Shown here in pieces: positions 44,501 through 56,412 of a stretch of DNA of 64,000 bases. How positions within the stretch are numbered: the stretch's first letter is position 1; every line of letters begins with the position of its first letter. The translations under genes and the position numbers were made by a program. Source of the DNA: Brachypterus glaber (taxonomy: Eukaryota > Arthropoda > Insecta > Coleoptera > Kateretidae); assembly GCA_958510825.1 (NCBI GenBank), contig OY294051.1:26895265-26959264 (forward strand), given 5' to 3'. Under the pieces are notes generated by a model that searched no databases, had not been told where the DNA came from, and worked only from the letters and a program-made list of their open reading frames with translations.

Positions 44501-45412
44501 AAATCTACCAATGGACAGCAGTCCAATACGTTAGGCAACATAAATTTAGGTCTTCAATACCAACCCAAATAGAAAATTCCCTAAAAATATTATATTTGGA
44601 CTTTTTCACAGTGCAACAAAAAATGTGCATGATATGCAAGATTATTAAAGAATACATAAACCAGCTTATTAAACACAAAAACAAGTACAAAATCGTCACA
44701 CACAACGGGGTATTATGACTGTCAAATTAAGAAGTAGGTCATAAGTACCCTAGGAAACTTTAGACCTACTGCACACATAGCTGTGTTATAAAAATAAAAA
44801 AAAATAGTTTTTTACTTAAAAAAACAAATATCTTACCTTCATGTAATTTAAAATATAATCTAAAATGTTATTTTTACCTAAAATATGCATAATTTTATTT
44901 TAAAACAATAATAATTATACTTTTACCTCTTTCTGTAGAACTTCTCTCTTTATCTAATCTAAATAGGCGGCAGTCCATTGCCTTTATTTTTATGCAGAAA
45001 AAATACAGCCGTTTTTTATCCAAACCTAGATTTTTATAGTTAAAAAACACTATAAAAACACATTAACGCATGCTATATACCTTATTTGATAGCCGTTGGA
45101 ATTAAGTTTTAATGTTATAAAAATCTTATTTTTGAAAAATTTGGACTTTTTCACCTTTTGATTCTACTGTGAACTCGTTGTACAATTTGACGGGTCGGAA
45201 AGTCAAGTTGCATTTGCAGTGACGAAAATTAAATTACCAATAAGTAGGCCATCGGATTTAGTTGGTAGAGACAGTAGGCGCATCTAGTAGACATAATGGG
45301 GGCGCAAGACGGAGGGCGGTCCCTCGACACTGTCATCCTAAATTATACGGACTATAGTCCGTACTTGTTTGACACAAATTTGCCGATAAAAGTTCTCGGC
45401 TTTTCGTACCTA

Positions 45413-46590
45413 TACAGTGTGTATTTGAAATAGCGTAGGAAATCTTAACAGGTGATTCTACATGATAAAATATGACAAAAAGTTCCTATAAACATATGTC
45501 TAAAAATGCGTCATAAGGGAGCTACGCCCCTTTGAAATTGGCTAAAAAAATCGGTTTTAATTTAATAACTCAGGAACCCTTTGAGATATGTTAACGAGCT
45601 TTTGCACGTGAATTAATCCTAATAAGGCCCATCTTTGTATGTCATTTTCACGTACTTATTTAAACCAGGGGTGTGCGAAACGGGGGGGCCTTATCAGTTT
45701 TTTGTCCAAAACTTTTTTCTATGTAACTTTTTTGCAATTTTATTTTTGAAATATGATTCCTCAGGTCAAAATACATAAAAAAGGTACTCTTGTTGTAATA
45801 CTGTAGGATTAACCGTTTTCGAGAAAAGTTCATTTAAAGGTGAAATTTCACGGTTCAAGGACGAAAAATTAAATACAAAAATGTCGAAAACCAAAATTTT
45901 AATGATGCAATGTTATTCTACATCAAAAACTAAGAAAAAAAGTTTCCATACATGTAGGTCGAAAAAACGCTTTTAAAGCTACCATAGCCCTTTAAAAATG
46001 GTGCATATTTAGGAGACCATAGCTCCATTAGGATTAATTTTTGGAAGTACCTGCATATGAGTTTTTTTTCTTAGTTTTTAATGTACATTCGCCCTGCATC
46101 ATTAAAATTTTGGTTTTCAACATTTTAGTATTTAATTTTTCGTCCTCGAACCGTGGAATTTCACCTTCAAATAAATTTTTCTCGAAAACGGTTAATCCTA
46201 CAGTATTACAACAAGAGTACCTTTTTTTATGTATTTTGACCTGAGGAATCATATTTCAGAAATAAAATTGCAAAAAAGTTACACAGAAAAAAGTTTGGGG
46301 CAAAAACTGATAAGCCCCCCCCGTTTCGCACACCCCTGGTTGAAATAAGTACATGAAAATAACACCTAAAAACGGGCCTTGGTAGGATTAGTTGACATGC
46401 AAAACCTCGTTGATATATCTCAAAGGGTTCCTGAGTTATTAAATAAAAACCGATTTTTTTAGCCACTTTCAAAGGGGCGTAGCTCCCTTATGACGCATTT
46501 TTAGACATATGTTTATAGGAACTTTTTGTCATATTTTATGATGTAGAATCATCTGTTAAAATTTCCGACGCTATTTCAAATACACCGTGT
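45413..46590. mobile_element. Palindromic MITE, family P1, full length
   Basis: The ends are ACAGTGTGTATTTGAAATAG and CTATTTCAAATACACCGTGT. Arms of almost 590 bp fold around 46000; GGAGCTACGCCCCTTTGAAA and GGATTAACCGTTTTCGAGAA appear in both. This is the reference copy for those at 5855, 16929 and 54801. ORFs on both strands are shadows of the palindrome. Confidence 0.88.
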
Positions 46591-46596
46591 ATGTAC

Positions 46597-47740
46597 ACAG
46601 GGTGATTCAGAAATAAGTTACAACATTTTAAGGGGCGATTCTAGGTCCAAAAATATGAAAAAAGCTTCCTATAAAGGTGGGTCCGGAAATAAGCCCTAAA
46701 GGAGTTACGACCCTCCTAAGGGTACATCTGAAAAGTTGTTTTTATTTAATATATCTAGAACCCTATGAACCACGATAACGAATTTTTGCACAAGCCTTAA
46801 CATTGATAAAGGTTATCATTTTATGTAATTTTTATTTGGTAATTTTAACCACGGACGTGCAAAATGGGGGGCTTTTTGCCCCAAACTTTTTTATCTGTAA
46901 ATGTTTTGACATTTTCTCAATAAAATATTAATCTTTGATTAAAAATACTTAAAAAAAGGTACTCTTTATGTAACACCGTGGGGCCAACCGTTTTCGAGAA
47001 AATTGCAATTAAAGAGGCAATTTTACGTTCCGAGCATCAAAAATCGTAACTAAAAAATGCAAAAAAAAATTCAATACTGCTGGGTGCTCCTATACATCTA
47101 GGTTCGAAAATCAGTTTTAAGTGTACTACGGCCTCTTAAATAATAACACTTTTTAAGGGACCGTAGCTCCGTTAAAAGCGATTTGAAGATATTTCGCTGG
47201 CTTAAAATTATAAGGTTCTATGTTCTATAGAAATCCCATATAACATAGAACCTTATAATTTTAAACCAGCGATTTGTCTATGGGAACTTTTTTTATAATT
47301 TTTGATGTAGAATCGCCCTGCAGTATTAAAGTTTTTATTGTTGCATTTTTTTAGTTCTTTTTTTGATGCTCAGAATATAAAATTGCCTCTTTAATTACAA
47401 TTTTCTCGAAAACAATTGGCCCTCCAGTGTTACTCAACCTTTTTTATGCATTTTTAATTAAAGATTAATATGCTACTGAGAAAAAGTCAAAACATCTACA
47501 GATTGGGGCAAAAAGTGACATCACCCCCCATTTTGCACGCCCCTCTTTAAAATTACCAAATAAAAATTGCATAAAATGATTACCTTTATCAAAGAAGGCA
47601 TGTGCAAAAATTCGGTACTGTCGTTTATAGATTTTCAGAGATATTAAATAATAACTACTTTTCAGATTTACCCTTAGGAGAGTCATAGCTCCCTTAGGGC
47701 TCATTTCTGAACCAACCTTTATAGGGACTTGTTTAAGATT
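46597..47740. mobile_element. Palindromic MITE, family P2
   Basis: It starts ACAGGGTGATTCAGAAATAA. The arms share CCCTTAGGAGGGTCGTAACT-type sequence and CCAACCGTTTTCGAGAAAAT or complements. The centre holds a separate tight hairpin (about 47205-47265, AAGGTTCTATGT and its inverse). The outer right end is lost at about 47740. Only 6 bases separate it from the P1 element. Confidence 0.82.
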
Positions 47741-48049
47741 ATGTACAGGCGACAATCAAATCGACGTTGCCAATTCAAGCGCTAAGTATTCTGTAGCAGT
47801 AAAAAAGAACAAGTCTAATCTCGTTGATAATTATAATTATAATTATTATAAGCAGTGAATGGCTGGCCGGGTCGCGGCTGCTTCGATCGCTTACTTTCAC
47901 AGAATATCGATGCTTGCTCACCGTATAGACACAGCGAAGTGCGTTAGATCATCTTGTCTAGGAAATTGCGTCTCTGGAAACACTGTCACTCTTAACAACC
48001 GTAGACAATGTCATATTGAATATGTGGAGGAAATGGGAAGTTGAACACT

Positions 48050-48425
48050 TAGAAAAATACTGTGCAACTACAGTGATAGAAAAATCTAAAAATAGTGCAA
48101 CCAAACGTTGTTGTAACAAGTTGGAGGTGTATAATACCATTTTTACTATTATTCTAAAAAATTATAACGTTATATTAAATATACTATTAAAATTTTAGAT
48201 TCATATTATTTAATAATACAACAAAGTTGTTGTCACTATAATAGTTTTTTGAGGAAGAATGTTTTACCAAAATATTGAAAGTAGGCATTTTGGGCTAAAA
48301 ATTTTATATGCATAAGTATACCCAACGATAACCATGTACATGTACATGTAATTACATGTGATTGTAGTTTCTATGTGCACATAAATGTAATTAATATGTG
48401 AATTTAAAATACATTACACCAAATT
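48050..48425 (+). repeat. Repeat, inverted relative to parts of 58160-60155
   Basis: Three blocks occur in order: GATAGAAAAATCTAAAAATA (48077), CAACAAAGTTGTTGTCACTA (48220) and ACCATGTACATGTACATGTA (48330). All three reappear inverted near 60130, 59140 and 58285, but spread over 2 kb. The copy here is the compact one. Confidence 0.7.
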
Positions 48426-48873
48426 TGTAAACGCAGTAGAGAGCCGACGCCTACCAGACTCAGCTAGCCAGTCGGGTGGACAGGTCAGGTGAATTGCTCG
48501 CGTTTTGAATCGAGGATCGTAACGTAGGAAGGAGCGGAAAAAATCGGTTTAAATCATATGAATTTTATAATTTAGTCTTAATATTACTCTCTTATGTTAC
48601 CCCCATTTTTCACAGTGTAGGATTTTGTTCAGTAAATTAATTTAATTAAAGACACAATTAGATTAATTCCCATCGTTAATTCAAGTATTTTCCTAGGTTT
48701 CTCAGAATGCAGCTTTGGGGCATAGTTAGGGTCGGTCCTGACCTAAACTTTGTAATTCCCTATCGCAATTACCAGGTGGTGAGTCACTGACGACATTTCC
48801 TGAAAATCTACATAAATTACAAAGTAAACAGAATAATGTCCCAAAGTTTCCCTATTTGACTTCGTATCACTAA

Positions 48874-48997
48874 TACTGTTAAAATTTTACTAACTGGCAC
48901 CTGGGCTTGGAACGCAAGGTACAACACACACAATATTTTACTTTTCTCTTTCCCTTGCCTTAGCTCACAGGTGCCAGTTAGTAAAATTTTAACAGTA
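48874..48997. mobile_element. 124-bp MITE with perfect 30-bp TIRs
   Basis: Both ends begin TACTGTTAAAATTTTACTAA and continue through CTGGCACCTG with no mismatch. The perfect TIRs suggest a recent insertion. The middle is about 64 bp of T/C-rich sequence. Confidence 0.9.
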
Positions 48998-49520
48998 CTG
49001 ATATAGTTTGACCCAAGGACCTGTGGCTACGGGAAATATGTTTGGAATATGTGTGCAAGTGGGAGGCCCATGTAGGCACGCACGCCTTATTACGCTCTTG
49101 ACGGAAAGAAAAGAGCGCGTATGATTCCTCCCCCTTTCGTCGAAGACTTTCTTTCATGCGGAGATCTATACAATAGTATATTACGCACCAATACGCGAAT
49201 CTAGTTTTCAGTGATTATTTTTTTTACAAGGCGGAGGCGTATCTATAGATATTTATAAACAGATATTGCAAATTGGCGCGCCATGGCGTATTCCAAAACG
49301 GTACAGTAACTGTTATTATTGAATAACAGCATCGAAATGGTGGCCTATTTAGTGAAATATGGCTTAGAGTACTAATTAATAAGGTAATAATATATTATAA
49401 TTTAAGAAGTAGATTTTTCGAGTCCCCGGTAAATAATTACCAAAGGTCCGGTCTCAGCATATCACATGAATTTTATAAACTAAATAATCGTACACAGTAT
49501 AGCATTGTTGTATATCTATA

Positions 49521-49699
49521 CATATCGTCTTCTAGCTCACGTAACGACGGATCTGACGAAAATTGCAAAAGTGCGATATGCCGCAAAAAGTGTTCCCTTA
49601 AATTAAGGGAACATTTTTGCCTAAAACATTATTTGTAGCGTATATCACTTTTGCAATTTTCTCAGTTACGCCGTTTACGTGAGATAGGGGACGATATGT
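49521..49699. mobile_element. 179-bp hairpin MITE
   Basis: ACATATCGTC...TAGCTCACGTAA at the left and TTTACGTGAGATAGGGGACG at the right are inverse ends. The inner stem AAATTGCAAAAGTG is repeated inverted, and a third hairpin GTTCCCTTAAATTAAGGGAA lies in the loop. Confidence 0.82.
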
Positions 49700-50018
49700 T
49701 TTTTGCAGGTTTGGTGTTTTTGATATTAATGGGGGGCATATAAATTAAAGGTTTGTCTTAAATTTTTTAAATTGCGTCATTTTTATCTAAATTTCCCACT
49801 GTTCCTATATTACTCTGGCGGTTACAGGTCAATGAAATCTGATATAACAGATGCTCAGGGCTTCTGGTTCTTATCTGCTCATCGAACTAATAATAAACAG
49901 TCATACTTTTTATGTATATAAGGATAATGAACTATATATAGCCTATTATTGTTTAGTATAGCTTTGTTTAAAAACAATAGATCGACGCATTTCATATTTT
50001 AAAACCGATAGAAACTAT

Positions 50019-50486
50019 AGCTACGTTTACACCATAGGGACTTTATTTTAAGTTCGTGTACCAAATGACGTCATAGGACTTAACGCTCTTTATGAACAAC
50101 CTGGACTAAATTTTAGTTCCCTTTAAGTACTCATTTTTTGCTGGATTAAACGCAAATATATGCGAGAACAAAATCGAAACTTATTCATGGTCAAGTAGTG
50201 TCAAATCATTCGACTCGAATGTTTTGTAATTTGTAGATTATGTTCAAAAGTTTTAAATTATTTGTTTGTTTTTTTTTATGTATAATAACTTATTATTATT
50301 ATTAATTAAGTAAGTTAATTTTTTTAAGTGACGTTTAGACGTCAAAAAAGTTCCACAGGACTATTTAAGATGGCGCGAACTTTGAAAAAGTACATGAGCT
50401 TGCTGGTGTAAACAGTCATGACTAAATAAAGTTTTAGTACCAGCACCGAGCACTAAAATAGTCCTTTCGGTGTAAACTAAGCCTAT
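50019..50486. mobile_element. MITE with TIR containing GTTTACACC
   Basis: AGCTACGTTTACACCATAGG at the left and TTTCGGTGTAAACTAAGCCT at the right are inverse ends; GGACT(T)TATTTTA continues the left arm and TAAAATAGTCC the right. A third GGTGTAAACAG lies internally near 50408. Non-coding. Confidence 0.65.
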
Positions 50487-50536
50487 GACAATTAGAACAA
50501 CATCTTAACAATCCTTGCTATAGGCAGCACACTATA

Positions 50537-50663
50537 GTCAATTTTTTGTGGTAACGCCAGTTAACCAGTATGTTACTCTTTCTCTGTTTAATTGATGAGT
50601 TAAAAAGAGAGAGAAATACATATTCCCCTAACTTGGTTAGTAACCGCTACTCCACAAAAAATC
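50537..50663 (+). mobile_element. 127-bp MITE, copy 1
   Basis: GTCAATTTTTTGTGGTAACG starts it and CTCCACAAAAAATCG ends it; the outer part is inverted. A second copy in the same orientation lies at 58502-58627. Confidence 0.75.
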
Positions 50664-50881
50664 GCCATATGTGTGATTTCAAGAACTTTTCTAGGTTCCT
50701 TAAATATTTTGAAAGATTTTTCTTCCTACTTTTAAAATTCTCTATAAACTAACCTATTCAATGGGTTGGAGCAATCAGATCAATGGTTGCCGCAACCAGA
50801 AATCTGGTAAGGGCAAAAGTCCAATTACCAGATCCCTAAAATCTAAGTTTTGATTCTGGTAAGCAAAACTATCTCTGCCTT

Positions 50882-51047
50882 TTTCAGTTAAATAATAATT
50901 GAAATTTGGCGAAGGCTTAAGTGAAGCGGACACTCCCTATAAATTGGTTCGAAAGTCAATTAAAGCGGGTGGTTCCCTCTACTACTAGCCCACACAAGTC
51001 CTGGACTTAGGGGATGCTTAATTAAGTAGAATAGTACGAGGTTAAAC
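50882..51047 (+). mobile_element. SINE S1 body, 5'-truncated copy
   Basis: It matches the body of the SINE at 23785-24027 in the opposite orientation, ending GGGATGCTTAATTAAGTAGA then ATAGTACGAGGTTAAA. The tRNA-like head is absent. Loss of the 5' part is usual for LINE-mobilised SINEs. Confidence 0.75.
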
Positions 51048-52189
51048 AAAAATGTAATAAAATGTAATGTAATATTGCCCGTACCGGATTTATGGTTGCA
51101 GCAATCAGAAAAGCAGTTGGTCCGTATTTAAGTTGCCCCAACCAGATCGTGTTTGCAGTGTATGATTTATTAAATTAATTACTCTATAGAATATATTTGG
51201 GAAACTTTACAATGTATTCAAAAATAATAAAAGCAAATTTTTAAAGCTTGTTTTATACACTTTCCAGTCTATTCTTTAAATGGGTAATTTTCCGCGTAAG
51301 ATGTAAATTACGAGGCAATTTTTTAAATGATTTAATCTCGGATTTAATTATTACCTGGGGGCGGTAGTCCATATATCGTCTTAAGCACTAACGTGACCTC
51401 AATACATTACTATTAGCAGCTGAAAAAAATGGCTGGGGATTTACGATAAATATAATCATATATTTTATAGGAAATTAAAAATGCTTTTTAACTCCAAATC
51501 TCCCGAATATATTGGTTAAAGATTTTTTTAATCTGATATTCATTTTAAGTTCTTTTTTAATAGTTCTAGAGCTGGTGACCATTTTTATTTCATTATTTTC
51601 TGCCAGCTGTATTTTATCTTAAAGTACATTTAAATTAGGCTATTTATCAATCGCGAGGTACTAGATCGGGTTCCTTTGGGTACTAGAAGCTCCAAAGAGG
51701 TGGTGAAATGGGGTTTACGAAAAATATATTTTTAACTTACCGAGTCAAATACATTACATTTATTACATTTAGATTAGTCTATTTTCACAGTTTTACACAA
51801 TTATTTAGCAGGCCAAGGGGTAAAAACTTACTTTTTCTATTTTGCGACTCTTATAGGCATAAGAGGTCTCTACTTTTTTTTCTTTTGGGTTGGAAACATA
51901 CAAATGCCTATCTCTTAACGTTTTGCGTGCAAATATCAATGTCGATTTAAAGTTTAATTTTTTACAAAATTTTGTGTTTGGGTTATTTTTTACCGTGTTA
52001 AAATTATGGACTGGTTAATTGCAGTAAAAAAAGAAGAAATGACTGTAAAATATATCAAAATATGATTTGTTCTTAGAATTTTAAACATAGTTTAAACTGT
52101 AATGACATTCCAAAACAAAAATCCCTAAATCAGTCATTAATTTAAATGTAATTTTTTTAAATTTTAGAGCAAAATAGAAAAAATTGTAT

Positions 52190-52310
52190 AAAGCACTCGT
52201 TTCATAACACGTTTTTAGAGCACTAGTACTTTAGAAAACTCGCCACAAGCGGCTCGTTTTCTAAACTTGTACTCGTGCTCTAAAAACGTATGTTATGAAA
52301 CTAGTACTTT
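52190..52310. mobile_element. 121-bp hairpin MITE
   Basis: AAAGCACTCGTTTCATAACA at the left and TGTTATGAAACTAGTACTTT at the right are inverse ends; the stem continues through GTTTTTAGAGCAC. The centre is CCACAAGCGG. Confidence 0.8.
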
Positions 52311-52415
52311 AATATACTATTAACTGGTGGTACTATGTGCTTGAGACACACAAGTCTTTAACTTGCTACCATTCAAAGTCTCCAGACTAGGAGAGGTATG
52401 AGTAGTTGTCTACAT

Positions 52416-52595
52416 CTAGCAATAGATGGCGCACACGTCTACATCAATATAAGGACTATATTCCTTTTGCGAATAAAGTCTAAAAACGTTTTCGTAATCA
52501 GCGTGCAGAGTTGACTCTTGGTACTGAAGAGGGCCAGCAGCCCGAAACTGTCAGTCTACCAATATCACTTTGTACGATGATTAGAAAATAGATCG
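52416..52595 (+). mobile_element. Hammerhead-bearing retroelement repeat, copy 2
   Basis: It is homologous, inverted, to 16752-16928. It starts CTAGCAATAGATGGCGCACA, contains the ribozyme at 52518-52562 and ends near GATTAGAAAATAGAT. The context resembles the hammerhead-carrying terminal repeats known from Penelope-like elements; a short hammerhead retroelement is the alternative. Confidence 0.75.
52518..52562 (+). ncRNA. Type I hammerhead ribozyme with complete core
   Basis: This RNA motif should cleave itself after C52556. Parts in order: stem I TTGGTA (52518-52523); CTGAAGA (52524-52530), a perfect CUGANGA box; stem II GGGC-CAGCA-GCCC (52531-52543); GAA (52544-52546); a 3-bp stem III ACT-GTC-AGT (52547-52555); C at the cleavage site, giving a GUC triplet; then TACCAA (52557-52562), which pairs perfectly with stem I. 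Every conserved core base is present. A 3-bp stem III is typical of retroelement hammerheads and usually gives weak activity as a monomer. Confidence 0.9.
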
Positions 52596-52678
52596 ACGGA
52601 ATCATAAATTTGACTTATGTACTTTTATGTACTTTTATGTACTTATAGAAACTTTTAATCACTTTATTTGAATATTTC

Positions 52679-54135
52679 TACGTACACGCTGGTTTTTTGC
52701 AAATTTTAACTTTTTGTTTTCGACCCCTGATTGTTTTTTCATAAATTGATTAAACACACCATAAGAATCAATTTAGGCAAATATAAAAAAAATCGACCGG
52801 ATCGATCGTTTTTTTTTACGTTTTTTCTAACTTATTGTACTATGTTCATAGGACGTGCCTGTAGAGCAGTAAATAGAAATATATATCATGTATATGATAT
52901 TTTATATATAGTAGTAAAATTATTAATTATAGTCACTACATTACAAAAAGCAGTATCTCCAACGTATATTTTTTTACTATTATTGTTTAAGGGTGAAGTC
53001 AAGCGAAATTTCAATTTTTTTTTTGCATTTTTGGATTTTTGAAATGTCATGAAACGCCGAGTAAATGTGAAAAAAGTGAATGTTAAAAAATATGGGTCTG
53101 TCTGTTTTCTGTCTCTAAACCTTGTAAATTTTAAACTAAATGTCCGATTTAAAAAATTCTTTCAATAGTTGATTTAGGACCTTTGTATTTTGCGTGATGT
53201 TAAATATGGTTAACATTGCGGTGCGGCAAGGAAGACAAGGAGGCAAAAATTAATATTATTATTATTCTTGCACAGGTAAAAATCATGTCCAATTTCCTAC
53301 ACAGCTTTTTATTACATTTTACCGTATTTTGACTATAAAAACCGGGATTTACTCGAAATCTACGAGGTAGAAATTTTTTTAAATTGAAAATTTGGTTTCA
53401 GCAGACAAAAATAAATAGGACATGATAGGTTAAGACCTTGATGAATTTTTTTTTTGTAGACCAGGGTAATAAACCCAACACAAAAATGATTAAAGCTGTG
53501 TAGGAAATTGGACATGATTTTTACCTGTACAAGAATTTTTACCTACGATCAATAATAATATTAATTTTTGGCTCCTTGCATTCCTTGCCGCACCGCAATG
53601 TTAACCATATTTAAGGTCAGGCAAAATACAAAGGTCCTAAATCGTTTATTGAAACAATTTTTTAAATCTGACATTTAGTTTAAAAGTTACGTTACAAGGT
53701 AAAGACAGAAAACAGACAGACCGATATTTTTTAACACCCACTTTTTTCACATTTTCTCGACGTTTCACGACATTTCAAATCCAAAAATGCAATTTTTTTT
53801 TTTGAAATTTCGCTCGACTCCACCCTAAAACAATAATTCATCAGTAAAAAAATATAAGACCTTTAGCGTTGGAGATACGGCTTTTTGTAATGTAGTGATT
53901 ATAATTAATAATTTTACTACTATATATAAAATATATATTTCTATTTAGTGCTCTACAAGCACGTCCTATGAACATAGTACAATAAATTAGAAAAAACGTA
54001 AAAAAAACGATCGATCCGGTCGATTTATTTTATATTTGCCTAAATTGCTTCTTATGGTGTGTTTAATCAATTTATAAAAAAAATCAGGGGTCGGAAATAA
54101 AAAGTTAAAATTTGCAAAAAACCACCGTGTACGTA
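52679..54135. repeat. 1.46-kb palindrome with arms of about 640-690 bp
   Basis: The ends are TACGTACACG and CGTGTACGTA. Arms match closely: GCAAATTTTAACTTTTTGTT-like outer parts, AATCGACCGGATCGATCG, TACAAAAAGC and GGTGCGGCAAGGAAGACAAG-like inner parts, each with an inverse. About 190 bp of non-palindromic spacer lies around 53320-53505. Non-coding; ORFs are arm read-throughs. Confidence 0.9.
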
Positions 54136-54151
54136 CTTTCTTCGTTTGTGG

Positions 54152-54445
54152 TAGTCATCGGGAATTTCCAGTGCTCGCATAGGCGCTGCGTCGATTCTAT
54201 CGTTGACGCGAGGTTTTAAATATTTACATTTTTATTTTCTTCGAAAAACACCGATATATTTACATATTTATAGTTAATATGTATATTCAATATTGTTATG
54301 TGTAACAAATTAGTCGTCAAATGTTTCGATTTAGTGACCTTTATAAAAATTTCCCTCATAATTCGGCAAAATTATTCCGTAAGCCTATGTTTCTGTGTTT
54401 ATTTTCAACGCTGATGAGTCATAACTGAATTTATTCCGATTAATG
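54152..54445 (+). mobile_element. hAT MITE (family H1), inverted copy
   Basis: It is almost identical to the copies at 29368 and 42777 but reversed. The ends read TAGTCATCGG and CCGATTAATG. No clean 8-bp duplication is seen (GTTTGTGG against CTGGTAGC), so it may have been rearranged or may have lost its first bases. It begins 16 bp after the long palindrome. Confidence 0.85.
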
Positions 54446-54800
54446 CTGGTAGCAATCGAGTTAAATAATTTGTCAGTGAAAGAGTGTCAGACTAATAGAA
54501 TGGCGTTACTGCATTACGTAGGGGAAACACGATATTTATTAGGGACGTTTTGTTGTAAATAGGAATCCATTATTACAGTTTTCGGACAAAAAGTTGAACG
54601 ATATATCACATGTAAACAAATATAAATTCTTCTCCCTCAATAGACATTTTTACAAAGTGTTTCACGTACACGTCAAGAAAAGAAATAGCTTGGGTCTGGA
54701 ATATTTTATTAAGACCATCTTACATCAATCACACTTCGAAGTATTTTTAAACTCACATTGTTACCATTATGTATTAGAATAACCCTTTTATGAATTAAAA

Positions 54801-55244
54801 AGAGTTCCTATAAACATATGTCTAAAAATGCGTCGTAAGGGAAGTAAGCCCCTTTGAAAGTGGCTAAAAAAATCGGTTATTATTTAATAACTCAGGAACG
54901 CTTTGAGGTACAGCAACGAGGTTTTAAATATAAACTAACCTTAATAAGGCCCATTTTCGTATGTTATTTTCATGAACTTATTTCAACCAGAAGTGTGCGA
55001 AACTGGGGGGCCTTATTAGTTTTTTCTCCCAAACTTTTTTCTGTGTAACTTTTTTGTAATTTTATTTTTGGAATATGATTCCTCAGGTCAAAATACATAA
55101 AAAAGGTACTCCTGTTCTAATACTGTTAACGAGAAACATTAATTTGAAGGTGAAATTTCACGGTTCGACGACGAAAAATTAAATACTAAAATCTTGAAAA
55201 CCTAAATTTCAATGATGCAAATGTACATCAAAATCTAAATTGTG
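54801..55244 (+). mobile_element. P1-family MITE, left arm only
   Basis: AGTTCCTATAAACATATGTC, then the P1 arm up to the centre. The right arm is absent; an ATT-rich run begins where it stops. Confidence 0.78.
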
Positions 55245-56398
55245 AATTATTATTATTATTTTAGTGTTTTTTACCCCGGTTTTTTCTATTCGTTGATGTT
55301 TTTTTGGGAAGAGGGTTGAAATTAATAATACTCAAACTATTTCCTTAAATCGTAACGTTTCGAGGGTGGTTTCCCTCGTCCTCAGACCTTTAATATGAGA
55401 GAAAAAAACAATATTAAAATTATATATGAACAAGTTTCTGTATAACCAAAATTTTGTTTTTGTTGGGTTAACCAAAAAATCATTAACAACTACTTACACA
55501 AATTTAAACCCAGTTTGAATACACGTTAGACACATACATATATACACAATATAATAAATAAAACATTATTAAGGACTACACAATACTTTTACAGTTATTA
55601 ATAATAATTTATTATAAAAAATCAAAAGACGTATCATATTTTTTTTTTCGTTGAAAAATAAAATTATGTGCAATATAGGGTTAAGATAAATAAATTAAAT
55701 TGAAAAAATAAACAGACAGGAGTACCTACAGCAGTATTCTTGTCACAAGAATCCTGTAGCATTACGCACTAGAAAAGTACAGTTGGTACTACTGGTGCAT
55801 TCCCTTTATAGCGTCATAATATGACGCCCAGGTGTAACAACAACCCAGAGAAGCTTCGTAGCCCAGAAAAATTGTGTTTTTTCGTTTAAAAGCAGAGTTA
55901 AATTTAAAAATGCTAATTTAGTATTTACTGAAGTAGATTGGCCGATGTAATTTAAAGCACCTTAAAAGTTCTTTTAAAAGGCAACGGAATTAGTTCTGAA
56001 GCTTAAATTAAATCGCAAAAGATTTCTTTTTATTGAATATTCTTTTTTCATCCTTAAAATTTAATATAAGGACGCTATAAATCATGAATAATTTTACTTT
56101 GATTAGTTTAATTACTTTTAAACAGGGAAATGTTTAAAGCAGTTCATCCAATTAACATTCAGCAGGAATAAGTATAACAGGTATTTTTTTTTAATACCTT
56201 TTTATCCGTTAAATTTTACCAAGGGGTAAACCTTACTCTGGGGTGCTCCCATGGGGGTAGGGGGGGCGCCACCACCCCAATCATGCTCGAGTTGGAAAAA
56301 TCCACTGTCCAGTTGGTAAAATGAGTGGAAAATTTCGGAGATTGAGAGTTAAATTCCGGTAAATTGGTAGAAAGTTAGAAAAATTGGAGTAGTAAGTT

Positions 56399-56412
56399 GA
56401 GTTGAGTATTGG
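56399..56412 (+). repeat. 14-bp target-site duplication, left copy
   Basis: GAGTTGAGTATTGG, repeated exactly at 56886-56899 on the other side of the LINE fragment. Confidence 0.9.

Noticed and set aside
46034..46472. Several ORFs on both strands as genes
   Set aside because: They are reads along the arms of the P1 palindrome, and similar ORFs appear in each copy.
47859..48044. 61-codon ORF starting MAGRVAAASIAY
   Set aside because: No recognisable domain and no splice context. The GC-richer start is short and isolated.
54404..54430. CTGATGAG in the hAT MITE as a hammerhead core
   Set aside because: No GAAA box with a stem II partner follows; it is part of the MITE sequence found in other copies.
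55354..55386. Minus-strand CTGAGGA...CTCGAAACG as a further hammerhead ribozyme
   Set aside because: The hairpin GAGGG/CCCTC is good, but if it is extended as needed the G of the GAA box is consumed in the stem; if not, the first pair is C-C. No UH site with a matching stem I was found.
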